The notes: generated by a model from the letters alone, not told the origin. A stretch of DNA of 64,000 nt from Wallemia ichthyophaga EXF-994 (GCF_000400465.1 NW_008806275.1:620001-684000); one strand, 5' to 3'. Shown: positions 43,726 to 56,223, numbered from the stretch's first letter. Translations and numbers: made by a program.

Positions 43726-45397
43726 TTATAGCGGGTGACTGTGGCTATTGTGGCTGTTGTGGCTGTTGTGGCTCTGGTTATTACTCCATTGCCTCTCGCT
43801 CCTACGCCCATATATACTACCAGACGGTGATGTCAGTGCCACAGCGGGCAGCTCATAGCTTGCGAACGAAGGCACCGGTTTACGGGGCGGGACGTGGCTG
43901 TAGTGAGAGTTGTAAGTGGTGTTGCTGCTATTTTGTCTGTTGTGGGTGTATTGCGGCTGTGAATGGGTGAAAGTGTGAGTTTGATTAGGAGTGTGATTGT
44001 GAGTTTGACTTTGAGCTTGATCTATATTGCTTAGGGTTGGAAATTTCTGATGCTCTGGCTGCTCTGGTGTGCACTTATGCACCACACTGACAGCCTGCCC
44101 AAACTCTCTACCCTTCACTTCATTTCCATCTGAATCCTGCGCGCCCCTCTGGCTGTTAACAATAGTACTACCGTCTACATCTTCAATGCTCGACAACTTG
44201 CTGAACTGTCTCCTGTCCGAGCTGTCTAGTCTGTTGACTCCTTCTGTGTCAAGTTGAGGGTGTGATTGTGAATGTGAATATGAGCGTGAAAGTGATTGCG
44301 AGAGTGAGAGAGAATGCTGCGACCTGCCACGCGAGTTAGAAAGCCACGAGCTGCTACTTTCGTCGAGGGACCGCGACGACAGAGTGGAAGAGTGTGAGTG
44401 TGATTGAGCATGTGAATGAGAGCATCTGCCAAAGAACCTTGAGAGTCCATCGAGGCCCCACACACTAAGCATTTCTCTTTGCGTAGCAAATATGACAAAG
44501 CTAGACAAAGAATCCGTAGCGGTAAGAATAGCTAAAGATTTATGAATAGTTTTTGTGCGATACTCAACACAAGCAACGACGAGTGTCATAATGATCCACA
44601 CTAAATAAAGGGCTACGCGGAGGAGAATATCGCCATTAACTGCATGACGCTGCAACTGTGTCTGAATCTTTAGCTGTCTGCGCGCGCTCCGCCCGAGTGA
44701 GAAGAAGAGAGCAAGTGCCCACACGGCAAAGAGGACGCAGAGGGCGAGGAGAACGACGACGATGAGCATTGACGATTCGTGAATCGAATTATGAGACGGG
44801 TATATCGTGCAGTAGAAGTAGTAGCGTTGCGCGTATACCGGTGCCGCACGCGCTACGGCACAGCTGTACGCTAGCACAGGTAGCACTATCAGCCATGGAA
44901 ATGATAGCAGGAGCGGGTCCCAGGTAAGCAAGCGCGCGAGAACTTTCACAGGCTCAGCGGCAAGCACCTCAGCAAGCACGGCCCAGATCTGGCGCGGTTG
45001 GATTAGATATTGAGACACCTTACATACAATCACCACACACCTTCATCGTCAGCGCTAGAAGCGTACCACCTTGCATTAAAGGAGCGGCTATCGAGAGACA
45101 CGCACTCGCTATGCGCAATCCGTCGCTAGGGTGCTTGTTAAGTGGCTCACCGGCAAATATGAGCAGCGTATAGCATACTGATGACGCAGCCATAGATAGG
45201 AAAAAAACCCAGCTCGATGAATGGCGGTGTATGCAGGTGGAGAGGATGATTGTCAGCGCAAGTAGTACGTGCAGGGGGATGGCGAGCATGTGCAGCACGG
45301 CGAATGCAACGACTTGTCGTAACGGCGGGACATCGGGGAGATGTTGGAGAATGAGATGCGTGGCAACGTCTTCAGGGAGACCTTCTAGCTTGTCCAT
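43726..45397 (-). CDS. Seven-helix membrane protein, GPCR-like, copy A
   Basis: Exons 45041-45397 and 43726-44988 (phase 0, 52-nt intron) give 539 aa. Seven hydrophobic helices lie in the first 300 residues: two before HRHSSSWVFFLSMAASS, one at IASACLSIAAPLMQGG, and four after the join, ending IVFATQ-like SSFVIFATQREMLSVWG. The C-terminal 220 residues are cytosolic-type, Ser/His-rich and low complexity, ending near RKPVPSFASYELP plus an Asn-Ser-His repeat. Copy B at 46030 has the same plan. No Pfam GPCR class is recognisable to me; the layout (N-terminal 7TM, long Ser-rich tail) fits a fungal receptor, but transport or other roles are open. Confidence 0.8.
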
Positions 45398-46029
45398 GGC
45401 GTGGTGGAATTGATGAGCTGTGACCAGTGTAACTTATCGCGCACAGACGCGGAGTTCTGGGCACAGATGCGATTAAAATAGGTTAAAAAGCTGGGAATTC
45501 TGCAGCATCTGTATTAAGGGAGAATTAGGAGGTGTATCATAATTGTGCGATTCAGAGATTGTTGGCGAGAAGCCATGGTGGTTAGCGGAGAGGAGATGAA
45601 CGGAAGATAGACTGAGTGTGAGCTGAATATGAGGTGGTTAATGGATGCATACTATGCGAAACTTTATTTACGCTCGCCAAACGCATCTCGATCACTGACG
45701 AATAGCGGCGGCTAAATCAACATCCGAATATGTGTATGTATAAATGCATAGTGTATAATTATCTGACTAATATTTTATAACATGTTGTGCGAGGTAATCT
45801 TAGTAACGAGAAACGGCAATAGGAACGGCAACAGCAGTGGTGATACAACCAGCATCAACGCCTATTCTGGCGGCTGTGAGTGGGGATTGTGAGTTTGAGT
45901 ATTACTGTGAACGGGGCTACGTGGAGGGCTGTGTTGTATTAAATCAGGGGTGTGAGCGCGTCTGTGAGCGTCAGCCTGTATATGCTGGCTCTTCTTAGCG
46001 TGTCGATGTGCCAAGCTATGAGCACGCTG
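45398..46029. other. Spacer between the two seven-helix genes
   Basis: About 630 bp holding the promoter of copy A and the 3' flank of copy B. No open frame with coding character. Confidence 0.5.
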
Positions 46030-47731
46030 CTACTGCTGCTGCAACGGGCCTGAAGAGGCGCCTGTTGCACCAGCTCCCCTAGACCCGTTCCTGTTCAAAG
46101 CCGGTCTGTAAGCAGATGCAGAGGCGGAGGTGGCCGACGTGGGCGAAGGCACGGGTGGAAGTTCATAGCTGGCAAACGAAGGTACTGGCTTGCGATGCGG
46201 GATGCTCGACTCCCTCTTATGGCCCATGACCGTGTCTGTGTGCCCCGCGCTACTTGCCTGCCCGTGCGTTAAACTCGTTGCTGGCGAAGAGGGCGTGTAA
46301 GTGGGTGTGTCTGTCGGTGTGTGCACTGGTGTGGCGAATGGAGAGGTGATTTCGCCAATTTCGTTCACTTCTGCCGTCTGCGTATGATTTTGGTCGTCGC
46401 TGTGGCCGCGACTAGGGATATACCTCTCATTCTGGCCTCTGCCATGTGTACCGTGATTTCCCTGCGACGCCCGCTTGTGAACGACCTGTACTTCATCTTC
46501 ACCTTCACCTTCTTCACCTCGATCCAAGCCGCCGTAAATATCTGGATCTTTAGCATCCAGTTGTCTGTCTATCTCTCTATCCGAACGCTCAACGTCGATA
46601 TCATACTCGCTATTATGGAAGTCATCGACGCTAGACAGTTTGCTAAATTCTTTGCGTGACGATGGATCGACATCGACCTCATCCATTTCACGTTCGTTGG
46701 TGAGATTAGTGATAGCGCGAGAGGATCTGCGGTCGCTGCTGCCCGTATAATCCGTCGACTGTGTACAGTTGAAGTATCTCGCCAAACTTCCAATACCCCA
46801 CACCTTGAGCATGTCGCGCTGCGATGCGAAGATGAAGAAGGCTGCAATGGGGTTAGTGCTTACAAGAATGGCGAGTGGGACGTGTATGGTGCGTGTGCTG
46901 TACTCGATTGCGGATATAACGAGTGTCATGATGATCCAGCATGTGAAAGTCATTACGCGGAATATGAGATCGGCGTTGATCTCGGAGCTGCCCTTCCGGC
47001 GTAAGGTCCTGCTCACGCTGAAGTAGAGGATGGAGGACCATATGGAGAAGATGATTGTGAGAGCGAGCTCGATCATTGAAATAAGCATAGCGGTAACGTG
47101 AATGTCGTTCTTCTGTGGGAGGATGGTGCAGTAGAAGTGAAGCCTTTGCACCCAACGGACGTTGTCAGAGGCCACGACAGCGGCGTAGATGAGGATGGGG
47201 AAAGTGATAATCCAGGTGAAGGAGAGGAGGAAAGGGTCGTAAGAGAATAGCTTGGCAATTGGGCGTACGTAGCGGGGTTCAACGAGATCGACGAGGACAG
47301 TCCAGACCTGTGCGAGCAAGTTAAATTGAGATAATTCAACCAATAAAGACAGCCAAACATACCTTTACAACGAGAGCTAAAGTGACACCGCCTTCAACGG
47401 TGGGGGATATGATGGCCAAGACAGCACTAGCAACTCTGACATTGTCAGAGGGGTGCTTGTTGCGAGGCTCACCGGCCCAAATCAAGAAGGAATAACAGAA
47501 AGAGGAGAAAGCCATGGCAAAGAAGAAGATCCAGCTTACGGGATGGCGGTGAATTCGTTTTGAGCAAATGATGGTGAGTGCCAGGATGATGAGGAGGGGA
47601 ATGGCTAAAAGATTGAGGAAGAAGAAGCCAGAAAGCTGAGAGACTGGGGGAACATCTGGGAGTTGACTGAGTATAAGTTGCTCGGCTTTTGCCTTTGGGA
47701 GAGCATCTAATTTGGCAGGATCAACGGACAT
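46030..47731 (-). CDS. Seven-helix membrane protein, GPCR-like, copy B
   Basis: Paralogue of copy A: exons 47363-47731 and 46030-47307 with the intron at the homologous codon, 548 aa. Shared blocks: LILSQLPDVPP, IHRHPVSWIFFFAMAFSS, AGEPRNKHPSDNVRVASA, LLSFTWIITFPILIYA, RTIHVPLAILVSTNPIAAFFIFASQRDMLKVWG, and the tail motif RKPVPSFASYELPPVP. The tails otherwise differ in sequence, so the motif at the end is the conserved part and a likely docking or phosphorylation site. Tandem, same strand, about 630 bp apart: a local duplication. Confidence 0.82.
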
Positions 47732-48150
47732 TTAGAATAATTTAGATATAATATAATTAAGATATAATATAATTAAATTCCCCGCCCCTCACTGTAGCTG
47801 TACAAGAGTATATTATTCAAAGACAGATTGGACGTTCTTCCCTGGCAATTCGTTTAACCGTAAATCTGTCAAATATATGTAAAAGAGGGGAAGTGGGGAG
47901 ATGTGGTTGTTAATTAGAAGAGTTAATATTTTAAATTAAATTTTATTTATTTGCTTGTTGTACCTTACTTGTCAGTCACTCTTAAGTCACAATATCAGTG
48001 ATTCTCGGCATCCACCACACGTGAAAATCCAGTCACCTCAAATTGTTATGGATCTTTAGTGATTGACTGGTGAATGGTAGGCTGTCTTGGTATTTTAAAT
48101 TACCGCTGTAAGTACTGGTTAATAAATTGAATCAACGGAGATAACGTGGT
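47732..48150. other. Intergenic region upstream of seven-helix copy B
   Basis: About 420 bp, AT-rich, with a tandem duplication ATATAATATAATTAAGATATAATATAATTAA at 47747-47776. No gene seen. Confidence 0.5.
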
Positions 48151-48686
48151 TTACTCGGCCGGGGAGAAGAACGTTAAACCGCGGACATGACTATCTTTTC
48201 CGTTGAGATGGTTGGTGAGGATTGCCAATTGAACAACGAAAGCTGTAATTGGTTTACTGGGGTTGATTTGTTAGATGTTCCAAGTACTCAAGGAAATACA
48301 CACGCCTCATCAGATACACCATTATCTTCCAATTGTTTACTCGGTGTAATCACATCCATAGTCTCATTATCCAAAGCAAAGTGATGCCATCCACGTGGCT
48401 GATTGAGTTCAATATGACGTATCTCTTGTAAATCGCCAAGGTAAGTACCTGCTCTAATTGAAAGAGTTTTAGGTGTATAACTATCATCCAATCCATGATC
48501 AAAGTAGATAGACATCTGTGATACACACACCCTACGCGTGAATTGCAATGTAATCAAATGTGGCTGTGGTCCATCACTCTGCCACACTGTTTCAGTGTTT
48601 TGATCTCTTAAACATTCTAGTCCATTTCCCTCTTTAAACGAAGACACAGACCAGTGTGCTATAGATGATAGATTGTATTTGGGCAT
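48151..48686 (-). CDS. APC10: Anaphase-promoting complex subunit 10 (Doc1)
   Basis: Co-receptor subunit of the APC/C ubiquitin ligase that helps bind D-box substrates. Exons 48302-48686 and 48151-48242 (phase 1, 59-nt intron) give 158 aa. The DOC domain is nearly the whole protein: AHWSVSSFKEGNGLECLRD, TVWQSDGPQPHLITLQF, VSQMSIYFDHGLDDSYTPK, and after the join VVQLAILTNHLNGKDSHVRG, the most conserved stretch of Apc10. The C-terminus lacks the classic Ile-Arg tail that docks on Cdc27; it ends in LTFFSPAE. Confidence 0.92.
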
Positions 48687-48850
48687 GACTTGGTAGTTGG
48701 TTGATTACTTTATATTTTATATTTATACGTGTTTTGTATTTATACGCGTATTGCAACGCGCATTTGTATTTATATCTGACTTATACTGTGACTCACCACA
48801 CCACCCCACTCTCACCCGCAAATCTTCCACCTTGCGTTCTCACTCAGACC

Positions 48851-50039
48851 ATGTCTAAACTAAATGCACTCGATGATCAGCGTGGGAGGGTTGTTACTAA
48901 CGAATACACTCACAGCTAATATTTATGCAGGCATCAATCAAATTAGACCTCTAATCCCTCCACAAATTCTCTATGAAGATCTTCCACTGACCGATGAGCT
49001 AGCTGAAGTTGTTGAGAAGGGCAGAAAGCAAGCTGAGGCTATTGTGCGAGTGAGTTTCACTTTTTATTTACCCACACACACACAACTTACTCACAATGCC
49101 CAGGGAAATGACGACAGATTACTCGTAATCGTTGGTCCATGTTCTATGCATGATCCTGCTGCTGCTTTGGATTACATCAAGTTACTCAAAGACTACGCTG
49201 ATCATGCCTCAAACGACCTCTGCATTATCGCCCGTACCTACTTCGAGAAGCCACGCACTACCGTTGGCTGGAAGGGATTAATCAACGACCCTTTCCTCAA
49301 TGACTCCAATGAAATAAACAGAGGTCTACGTATTGGTAGGAAGCTCCTGCTCGATATTGTATCTCTCGGTATGCCCACTGCCTGTGAATTCCTTGACACT
49401 ATTACCCCTCAATTCACTGCAGACGTTAGCTCATGGGGCGCTATTGGTGCCCGTACCACTGAATCTCAAGTACACCGCGAGCTTGCATCTGGTTTGAGCA
49501 TGCCCATCGGCTTCAAGAATGGCACCGATGGTAATATTCAAGTGGCCATCGACGCAATTAGATCGTCGCGCTCCCCTCATACTTTCCTCTCAGTGACCAA
49601 GCAAGGCTTGGCTGCTATTGTGGAGTCTCAAGGCAATCCATACGGCCATGTCATTCTTCGCGGTGGAAAGACACCTAATTACGAAAAGCATTTTGTTGAA
49701 AGCGCAGCAGAGCAACTACACAAAGCTGGTCTTACTAATAAACTCATGATCGATTGCTCTCATGGTAACTCTTCCAAACAACACGCTAGACAGTGCATCG
49801 TGGCTGATGACATCACTCAACAACTCAGCGCGGGTGGTGAGCATGCAGAGCGTATAATGGGTGTCATGATGGAATCTAATATCAACGATGGTCGTCAGAA
49901 CATGCCTGAGGGTGGTCCAAACGAGTTGGAGTATGGTGTGTCTATTACGGACGCTTGCATTGATTGGAGCACAACAGTCAGCACACTCGATAATCTTCGC
50001 AATGGTGTACAGCAACGTCGTCAGAATAGAAACAATTAG
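48851..50039 (+). CDS. 3-deoxy-7-phosphoheptulonate (DAHP) synthase, Aro3/Aro4 type
   Basis: First enzyme of the shikimate pathway, joining PEP and erythrose 4-phosphate. Exons 48851-48881, 48931-49049 and 49104-50039 give 361 aa. Type I signature blocks: NQIRPLIPP near the N-terminus, LLVIVGPCSMHDPAAALDY, IIARTYFEKPRTTVGWKGLINDP, SWGAIGARTTESQVHRELASG, FKNGTDGN, LRGGKTPNYE and IDCSHGNSSKQH. Length and N-terminal region match the yeast feedback-regulated isozymes; which amino acid (Phe or Tyr) inhibits it cannot be told. Confidence 0.96.
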
Positions 50040-50278
50040 TTAAAGTATTTATATTCCCATGGATAATGCATTAAATTGAGTAATGTGTTTGTGAGGGGCC
50101 GTAAGGGGTAATTAATTTATCTCTATATAACACAGCTTTTAATTATTACTCACTTAAACTTATTCTCACGTCTTGATACTTGAACCCAATTTCACTCCAC
50201 TCGCTCACCCCCACATTCCCCTTCCATTTCAAACAAACACATCTTGCGCAGCAACCATCAACAACAACAGCACCATAA

Positions 50279-51337
50279 ATGGCACAAACACAAACGCAAT
50301 CACAAGCACGCCAAACACACGCTTCAGAACGCTACGAAACAATCCACCGCCTCCTCCAAATCCCTCTTATCAGGGATGGATTGGAGTACAGCAACGACGT
50401 TCTCCAGCGCTATCCACTGGCTCAAAGAGCGTGGTCGACGGGCTATGGCCTGGCAACGGGTGTATCGCTCCCGCTGCTCAACGGCCCGCTCAACAAACCC
50501 GCCCAAATGCTCGACATATACTCGCTCCACCTGCTCGAGTACATCGCTAGCACGTTCCCGTACGCCTTCCAGAAGAATACGGGGGAGGTGTACCACGACG
50601 TCAAGCAGCCACTTGATACGGGCAAGCAGCGCATCAATGCGGACATAGTAACCCCGGCGCTCCTCCACATTGAGAACCTCGTCCATCGGTTCATACCGGC
50701 GAGTGAGCAAAAGGATACGCGCGACCTCTCTCCAGCAACGCGCACTATCCTCCTCAAAAACGAGGTCACGGACTACCTCACCACCGTCAGCACCGACCAG
50801 TGGAAGAAGCTGCGTCAGAACGAATGGGTCGACCACTACGCTGAATTCGTTGCTGATCAGACCTCCTCTTTTCTCAAGGCCGTCAGCGAGTCCAAGGAGA
50901 ACGTCGAGGGGCGCACCAACGACCTCCTCAATATGCTCCGTAGCGAGAAGGAGAAGATCGAGGGACGCGTAGCTAGACTCCCAACCGACGCTCGAAAGCG
51001 AGTAGAACCCGCTTTCCAAAGAGTCGAAAACGCCTACAAGGAAATGACGATACTCGCGAGTGATGAAACTATCCCCGCTAGAGACAAAGCAACGAAACTA
51101 GGCGACTTTATTACTTGTAATGGTGTGTATTGTGGGTATTAGCTGTGTTACACTAACTACCTCCTCGCAGCCGTTCCCGTCCTCAAGTCCCTCCAGGAAA
51201 TGCTCATCTCCACCGAAAAGGAGCTCGAAAAGACGGTCAACGATCAGACTGAGAAATTTGACGAGAAAAAGGATAAAGGGGACGTTAGATCTGTTAGATC
51301 TGCTAAGAAGGGTAAAGGGAGTAGTGACGGTGCGTGA
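50279..51337 (+). CDS. Perilipin-like lipid droplet protein
   Basis: Exons 50279-51122 and 51171-51337 (phase 1, 48-nt intron) give 336 aa. The sequence resembles fungal perilipin/Mpl1-type lipid droplet coat proteins: amphipathic helical repeats with YSNDVLQRYPLAQRAWSTGYGLA, LLNGPLNKPAQMLDIYSLHLLEYI and a C-terminal helical bundle with charged pairs (SRSEKEKIEGRVARL-like). No membrane helix. The very C-terminus is Lys/Asp/Ser rich. Codon use is biased and the TATATAA stretch at 50123-50130 could be its promoter element. Such proteins protect stored triglyceride. Confidence 0.72.
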
Positions 51338-51671
51338 GTGTTCAGTATATCATCGTTTGTTTCTCGAATAGGAAGCAACTCAAGTAATTTTACACAGCTT
51401 TTCAACTTTTTTCAAATCAGATAATCAAATAATTACAGCATCTCTATTCTCACTCTTCTCATTCTACTAGCACATGATTCGTCAACGTCAACCATCTTGT
51501 ACAGCCACCGAGCCAGTTCTGTTGTATAGTTGTATGAATATACTTTTGTCACACCAATCACACTCGTCACACTCCTCACGCCCCCATAAACAAGAATGCA
51601 AAAAGAATCAAATTTACAAACTTGCAAACTTAACGGTCTTTGACAGTAGAGAAAGGTTGAAGCCACTCAAT
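51338..51671. other. 3' spacer between convergent genes
   Basis: About 330 bp between the stop codons of the perilipin-like gene and RPS10. No gene seen. Confidence 0.5.
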
Positions 51672-52215
51672 TTAAGCACGTGGGGCACCACGACCGACAC
51701 CGCCCTGTAGAGTTTCTTGTGAGTAAAAATCCACCTCAAAAACCATTGCACTTACGAAACGTGGACGGAAGCCAGCATCAGCACCCTCCTTAGCATCAGC
51801 ACGACGGTAAGAGTCACGGTCATCTCTGCCACCCTTGAATGCCTCTCCTTGCTGTCTGACCTGTGCTGGTCTTGCTGGTCTAGCAGCCTTACGGTGAGTG
51901 TTTGGTACAATCTCTGAAGGCAAGTGGAGGAACTCTCTGAGGTAGTCTAATCCCTCTGGTGTGAGAGTGTAGTAGAACCATTGCCATGAGAATTGGGTCT
52001 TAACGAATCCCTTGCTAGTGAGCGATTGCATCAACTTGATTACCTCGAGGTTAGGCACGTTGAGCTCATCGTGCTTGATTTCGTAGTCCTTCTGAGCGAC
52101 GATTACTCCTTCCTTGAAAAGGTTTTCGAGGATTGCTCTACGGTTTTGCTGTGTGGTGTGAGTCTGTGATGTAGTGTGATTCTCCCACTGCCCAACTCAC
52201 CTTCGAGATAATCAT
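51672..52215 (-). CDS. RPS10: 40S ribosomal protein S10 (eS10)
   Basis: Winged-helix protein of the small subunit beak. Exons 52201-52215 (MIISK), 51756-52148 and 51672-51704 give 146 aa. [64 protein letters not shown] and EIVPNTHRK are highly conserved in eS10. The C-terminal tail is Arg/Gly rich, ending [15 protein letters not shown] after the last join. As with many fungal ribosomal protein genes, the first intron follows just after the start codon. Confidence 0.96.
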
Positions 52216-52511
52216 GCTGCTAGAAGACCGCCTGTAACGCTATCAACATTTATTCTACTCCTCTCTCTTCAAACTCACTGAGATTGTCACTGAGGAAGGC
52301 GAGGGTGAGGCGCTTAAAATTCATCCTACGACAATTTCTAAAAATTTGAAATTCACAGGTAAGTGGTAGTATTTGACGGTTTTTGTTGTGAGTATATTGA
52401 GAGTCTTCTAATGCTCTTTAAACTTGCTTTTCAAATGCATTTCCACATCTCCTCTTATAATCACCACAACGTATCTGCAAAACATGTTGATAAATATACA
52501 CGTACGAGCGC

Positions 52512-54217
52512 TTACAATCCCATCTTATGGCGCAACAGCACGCCTGCAACCATCAGCACCAACTTGATCCTCTTCCCGTACCTCTTCAGCGCCAGATGCA
52601 GCAGCGTCACCACCAGATCCCACATGCGCGGTTTGGACTGCACGCTCAGCTTCCCCGTGCGTCTGCTTATAGAATAGATGGTTCTGTACTGAGTCTGCGT
52701 GTTAGATGGGCCACCTCGCTTTCTACACCCACCCCATACCGCGGATTGAGGTAGCTGTACCGATCTAATGTGTTTCTGGGCGTACTCACTGCACTTGCGA
52801 TTGCGCTTGAATGCAGTGACCGCGACGGCGTCTCGCTCTCACTCTTCACACCCACTCCCATTCTCTCTTTATGCCACGCGCTGATCTGCTCGCTGTAGCT
52901 GGTTAGGTCGCTGGGAACGAAAGGCTGGCTGCTATTGTCGTTCATTCTCCTACCCCGCTTTATCTGCAGCTGGAAACTCTGTGTGTGGTTCATCACACTG
53001 AGGTTGGTATATGAGCTGTCTGGGGTCTGCTTGGGGGTATACCACGGTGTGCTACTCGACGTGCTCCTCTTAGCCGCCGTAAAATGCACCTCTGCCGGCG
53101 CAGATGTGGTCGCGTAGTCGGATATTCTGTCGTGTCTTCTCTCGCCGCCGAGGTCTGTATTTGTGTGGTTGTGTGAGTACTACTCATCGTCCAACGACAC
53201 ACCCACAAGTCGGCAGACTGTCCATCTCGAGCAGTTCCCCCATCCTGTCCCTCCCCACGAACGAAATCCTATCGACAATCTTCCTCGGCAGCAGTGGTTT
53301 TGCCATTCTCCACAGCGCATTAGTCCAGAGTTTGCTATTCACTATGACGACTGTCGGCGTGTTAGTGTTTCTTCGATATCTTAAACACTTGACACACTCT
53401 GTTTGCTCGTATTCGGGAAGTGCACGGAAATAATATCGGCGAAGAATCTGACTATGTCGTAGTGTATATTCGCCATGCTCGCGTGTGTGGCATCGACCAC
53501 CGTCAGGAATTCCACACATGGCTCTCTTTCGTTCTCCCTTCCCCGCCCATTTTGCGCCTGCATCAACCTTCGCCCCACTTCCCATATGTACAGCACGCTC
53601 TCCTTGATTTCGTCGAACGCGTCGTCGTCGTGTGTGCCATATGTCTGCCTGGGTACAACTTGCGAGAGGGTGACGACAAGCACAAGTCTTCCGAGCCTGT
53701 CTGTTGCGTCCTTTAAGAAATATGCTACTGGCGGGGGTGACGCGTCTAATTGTTCGTCCTCCGCGCTCTCCCGGTCTCCCTCACCAACCACACCACCCGA
53801 TATAAGGCTCAGCAGCGACGGCAATTCGAGACGATCAAGATTGGACTGGAGACGTATACGCAGATGCTCCTTGATGGCCTTGTACGCGGCATCCCCATCG
53901 TAGTGCGCTTTCTGTATACGTCATGCGTTATCAGCTGGTGATGTAACCGTGAACGCAAACCGAAGCTCACCTTGAGGAATCTGAAGATAGAGCCTGTGGG
54001 GTGGGTGTAAGTGCTTACTACTCTCGCATCCACTCTGCCCACCCTTATCGCGTAGGAACGTCGCTGATCTCTCGCGTACGTCGTCCATCTCCATCTCCAT
54101 CTCCGTTTCACTCAGCTCTCCTTCTAGCTCGTCCACGCAGCGCCCCAGCAACTCACTCTGCAACGCTTGCACTGCCTCTTTGTTCTCGAAATATTCTTGA
54201 GCCTGCGTTGTCATCAT
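52512..54217 (-). CDS. CRAL-TRIO (Sec14-like) domain protein with hydrophobic C-terminus
   Basis: Six exons: 54043-54217, 53971-53993, 53398-53911, 53207-53350, 52733-53154 and 52512-52694 give 486 aa. The CRAL-TRIO N part spans the first joins (ATFLRDKGSIFRFLKKAHYD, AYKAIKEHLRIRL). The lipid-binding part shows VVDATHASMANIHYDIVRFFADIISVHFP and, after a join, IVIVNSKLWTNALWRMAKPLLP, then MDSLPTYLGGE, equivalent to the Sec14 end. A Ser-rich linker leads to a 60-residue last exon with a basic helix and a hydrophobic end (IKLVLMVAGVLLRH), probably a tail anchor. The frame is open to 54388 with a hydrophobic stretch (MVFFSVIVLYGSIVWLC), so a longer start is possible. Phospholipid exchange is the likely role. 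Confidence 0.83.
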
Positions 54218-56223
54218 GTGATGGCTGTTGCTGTGAGAGATATTCGAGAGATATGAGATGTACTGTTGAGATACACTTTTGAGATATGTTTGGATATTAC
54301 AAAGCCACACTATCGATCCATACAATACAATAACAGAAAAAAATACCATCTGTACAATTTTCACATGTAAAAATGATTCAATATTCATGGTTGTAGATTA
54401 GAAAATCAAACATAAGATGTAGCAAGAATCTAAGTTGCGGTCATTTCCACTTCAGACGCGCACCAGCTTCACCCAAACTAGTCTTGTGTCAGATACAAAC
54501 TTGCTGAGGCCTTGAGGGGACCACTATAAAAAGACGCAACTGTATGATGTCGTTGGGGAAGCAACTTGGACTATTTTTAAAAGCTGTTGCGCTGGCGCGG
54601 TGATCTCATCAGTAAACGAAATTTTGCTGTACTTGATAGCACAACCCAAAGATAACATCAAGATTGGATTTTATCATAAAAGACGTATTGCGATTATTCT
54701 AGGTAACAGAGTTTCAAAATAATATTAGAACAAGAAAGTAACGCGTGTAAGGGATTAGCAAGATATAGCCAAGTTAGCGAGAAATGATTTGCAGTGCATG
54801 AATTATCAGAAAACTTGAAAAAACGCAAGGTCCCAGTCTATGAGACAGAAAAATTCGAATCAATGCCAACTCGACATAATGTGATTTTGATAGCGACAAC
54901 ACAACGTCTAAAGTAGCATTGATAGTTAATGATTTGTCAAAGTAAATTAATGTCAAATTAAACCTTCAAGTGTTTTTGTTGGGTTAACTTGATGAAGAAA
55001 AAAAAAGTGAAAAAATGCGAGAATACGACTTCTCGCGATGCTGAGGATATTATGTTTCAATAGAGGTTTACCTTGGGACTTTTTTATAAATATTAAATAA
55101 ACCAGAGTCTGATGATGAGCTGTGCCTGGTTTGAAAGTAAACTCTTTACTATCAAAAGATATGACAACGTCTAATGAGAAAACAAACATTCCACCGAGAG
55201 TGTAAGCAGAGCTGAATGATGAAACAGATGTAGAGTGTTTCAAGAAGCGTTCCCCAATTGGCTATTTTCTAAAATTTTAGGTGATTGTGATCCCAATAAT
55301 TCAATTAATTAGAGCATCGTCTCATGAAACACTGCAACTCTTACAACCGCCAATGCTGCGCACATTTTCGTTGCTGAAGTATTAAGGTGTTCATTGCAGA
55401 TTAATCAAGCATGAAGCTATTTAATGGGTAATGCTTTAGCCCATAAAGCTATTCACCGCGTTCGTATATGTCCAAGTTGAAAATGGATAGAATATTGTTT
55501 AATAACCTTGAATAAACCGTCGTCACCTTCACTTCACTAACAACTGCAATAATTGAGCGTATTTTTGACAAGAGATTGCAAAACCACTGATCAATCACGT
55601 AAGAAATTTATTGGGGATAAGATTTAAGAGACAACTGTTTCATTTCTGAAAATGCTGAGCTCAGCTGGTCTAGTGTAATTATGGCTGCTCTGAATGCTTC
55701 GATATTATGGAGTTCAATGCGATTTGGACTAAGCAAGATTCTAGCCTGGCATTGCTCGAAACCCATATTTTACTAAATTTCTGAATCCAGTCTCTAAATC
55801 TGCAAAGTTTTTAGATGAGAGGGGTTTACGACGTCGCTAGCGGAGAATCTCGAGAGTGCCATGACTACTGATCATGTCGCTCATTGGACTTAATGATTTC
55901 AGAGTTGATATCGGTACATGATGGATGTCTTTTTCTTTAATTCTTAAACTGTCTTTTGATCTGATACCTGCAAATTAAAAATGACAAGTGTATCAAGCTT
56001 GCTCAGTTACGTTCCACCTCCACCACAGCGAAGATCATATCAAATTAATCATATTCATTATACAAGATGTGTATTTCGATTATTCTAATTTCTAAAATTT
56101 CAAAATAGTATCAGAACAGTAAAGCAACGTGTGTAAGAGATTAGTGAGAGAATGTGAAACTAGTGAAAAATGGTAGGAATGCGTGAAATATTAAAAATCT
56201 TGAAGAAAACGCGAGATCCTATT
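54218..56223. other. Gene-poor spacer of about 2 kb
   Basis: Longest stretch without a supported gene. Open frames on the minus strand near 54953-55243 and 54774-54956 are AT-rich with no recognisable similarity. The only structure I see is the diverged direct duplication at 54672-54842 and 56054-56226. It lies between the CRAL-TRIO promoter and the 3' end of the sugar transporter gene. Confidence 0.5.
54672..54842. repeat. Diverged direct repeat, copy 1
   Basis: Shares CGATTATTCT, TTTCAAAATA.TAT.AGAAC, AA.TAACG.GTGTAAG.GATTAG and ACTTGAA.AAAACGC with 56054-56226 in the same order. About 170 bp; partner 1.38 kb away. Confidence 0.7.

Noticed and set aside
54953-55243. 96-codon minus-strand open frame in the 2 kb spacer
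   Set aside because: AT-rich, no similarity, no splice or promoter context.
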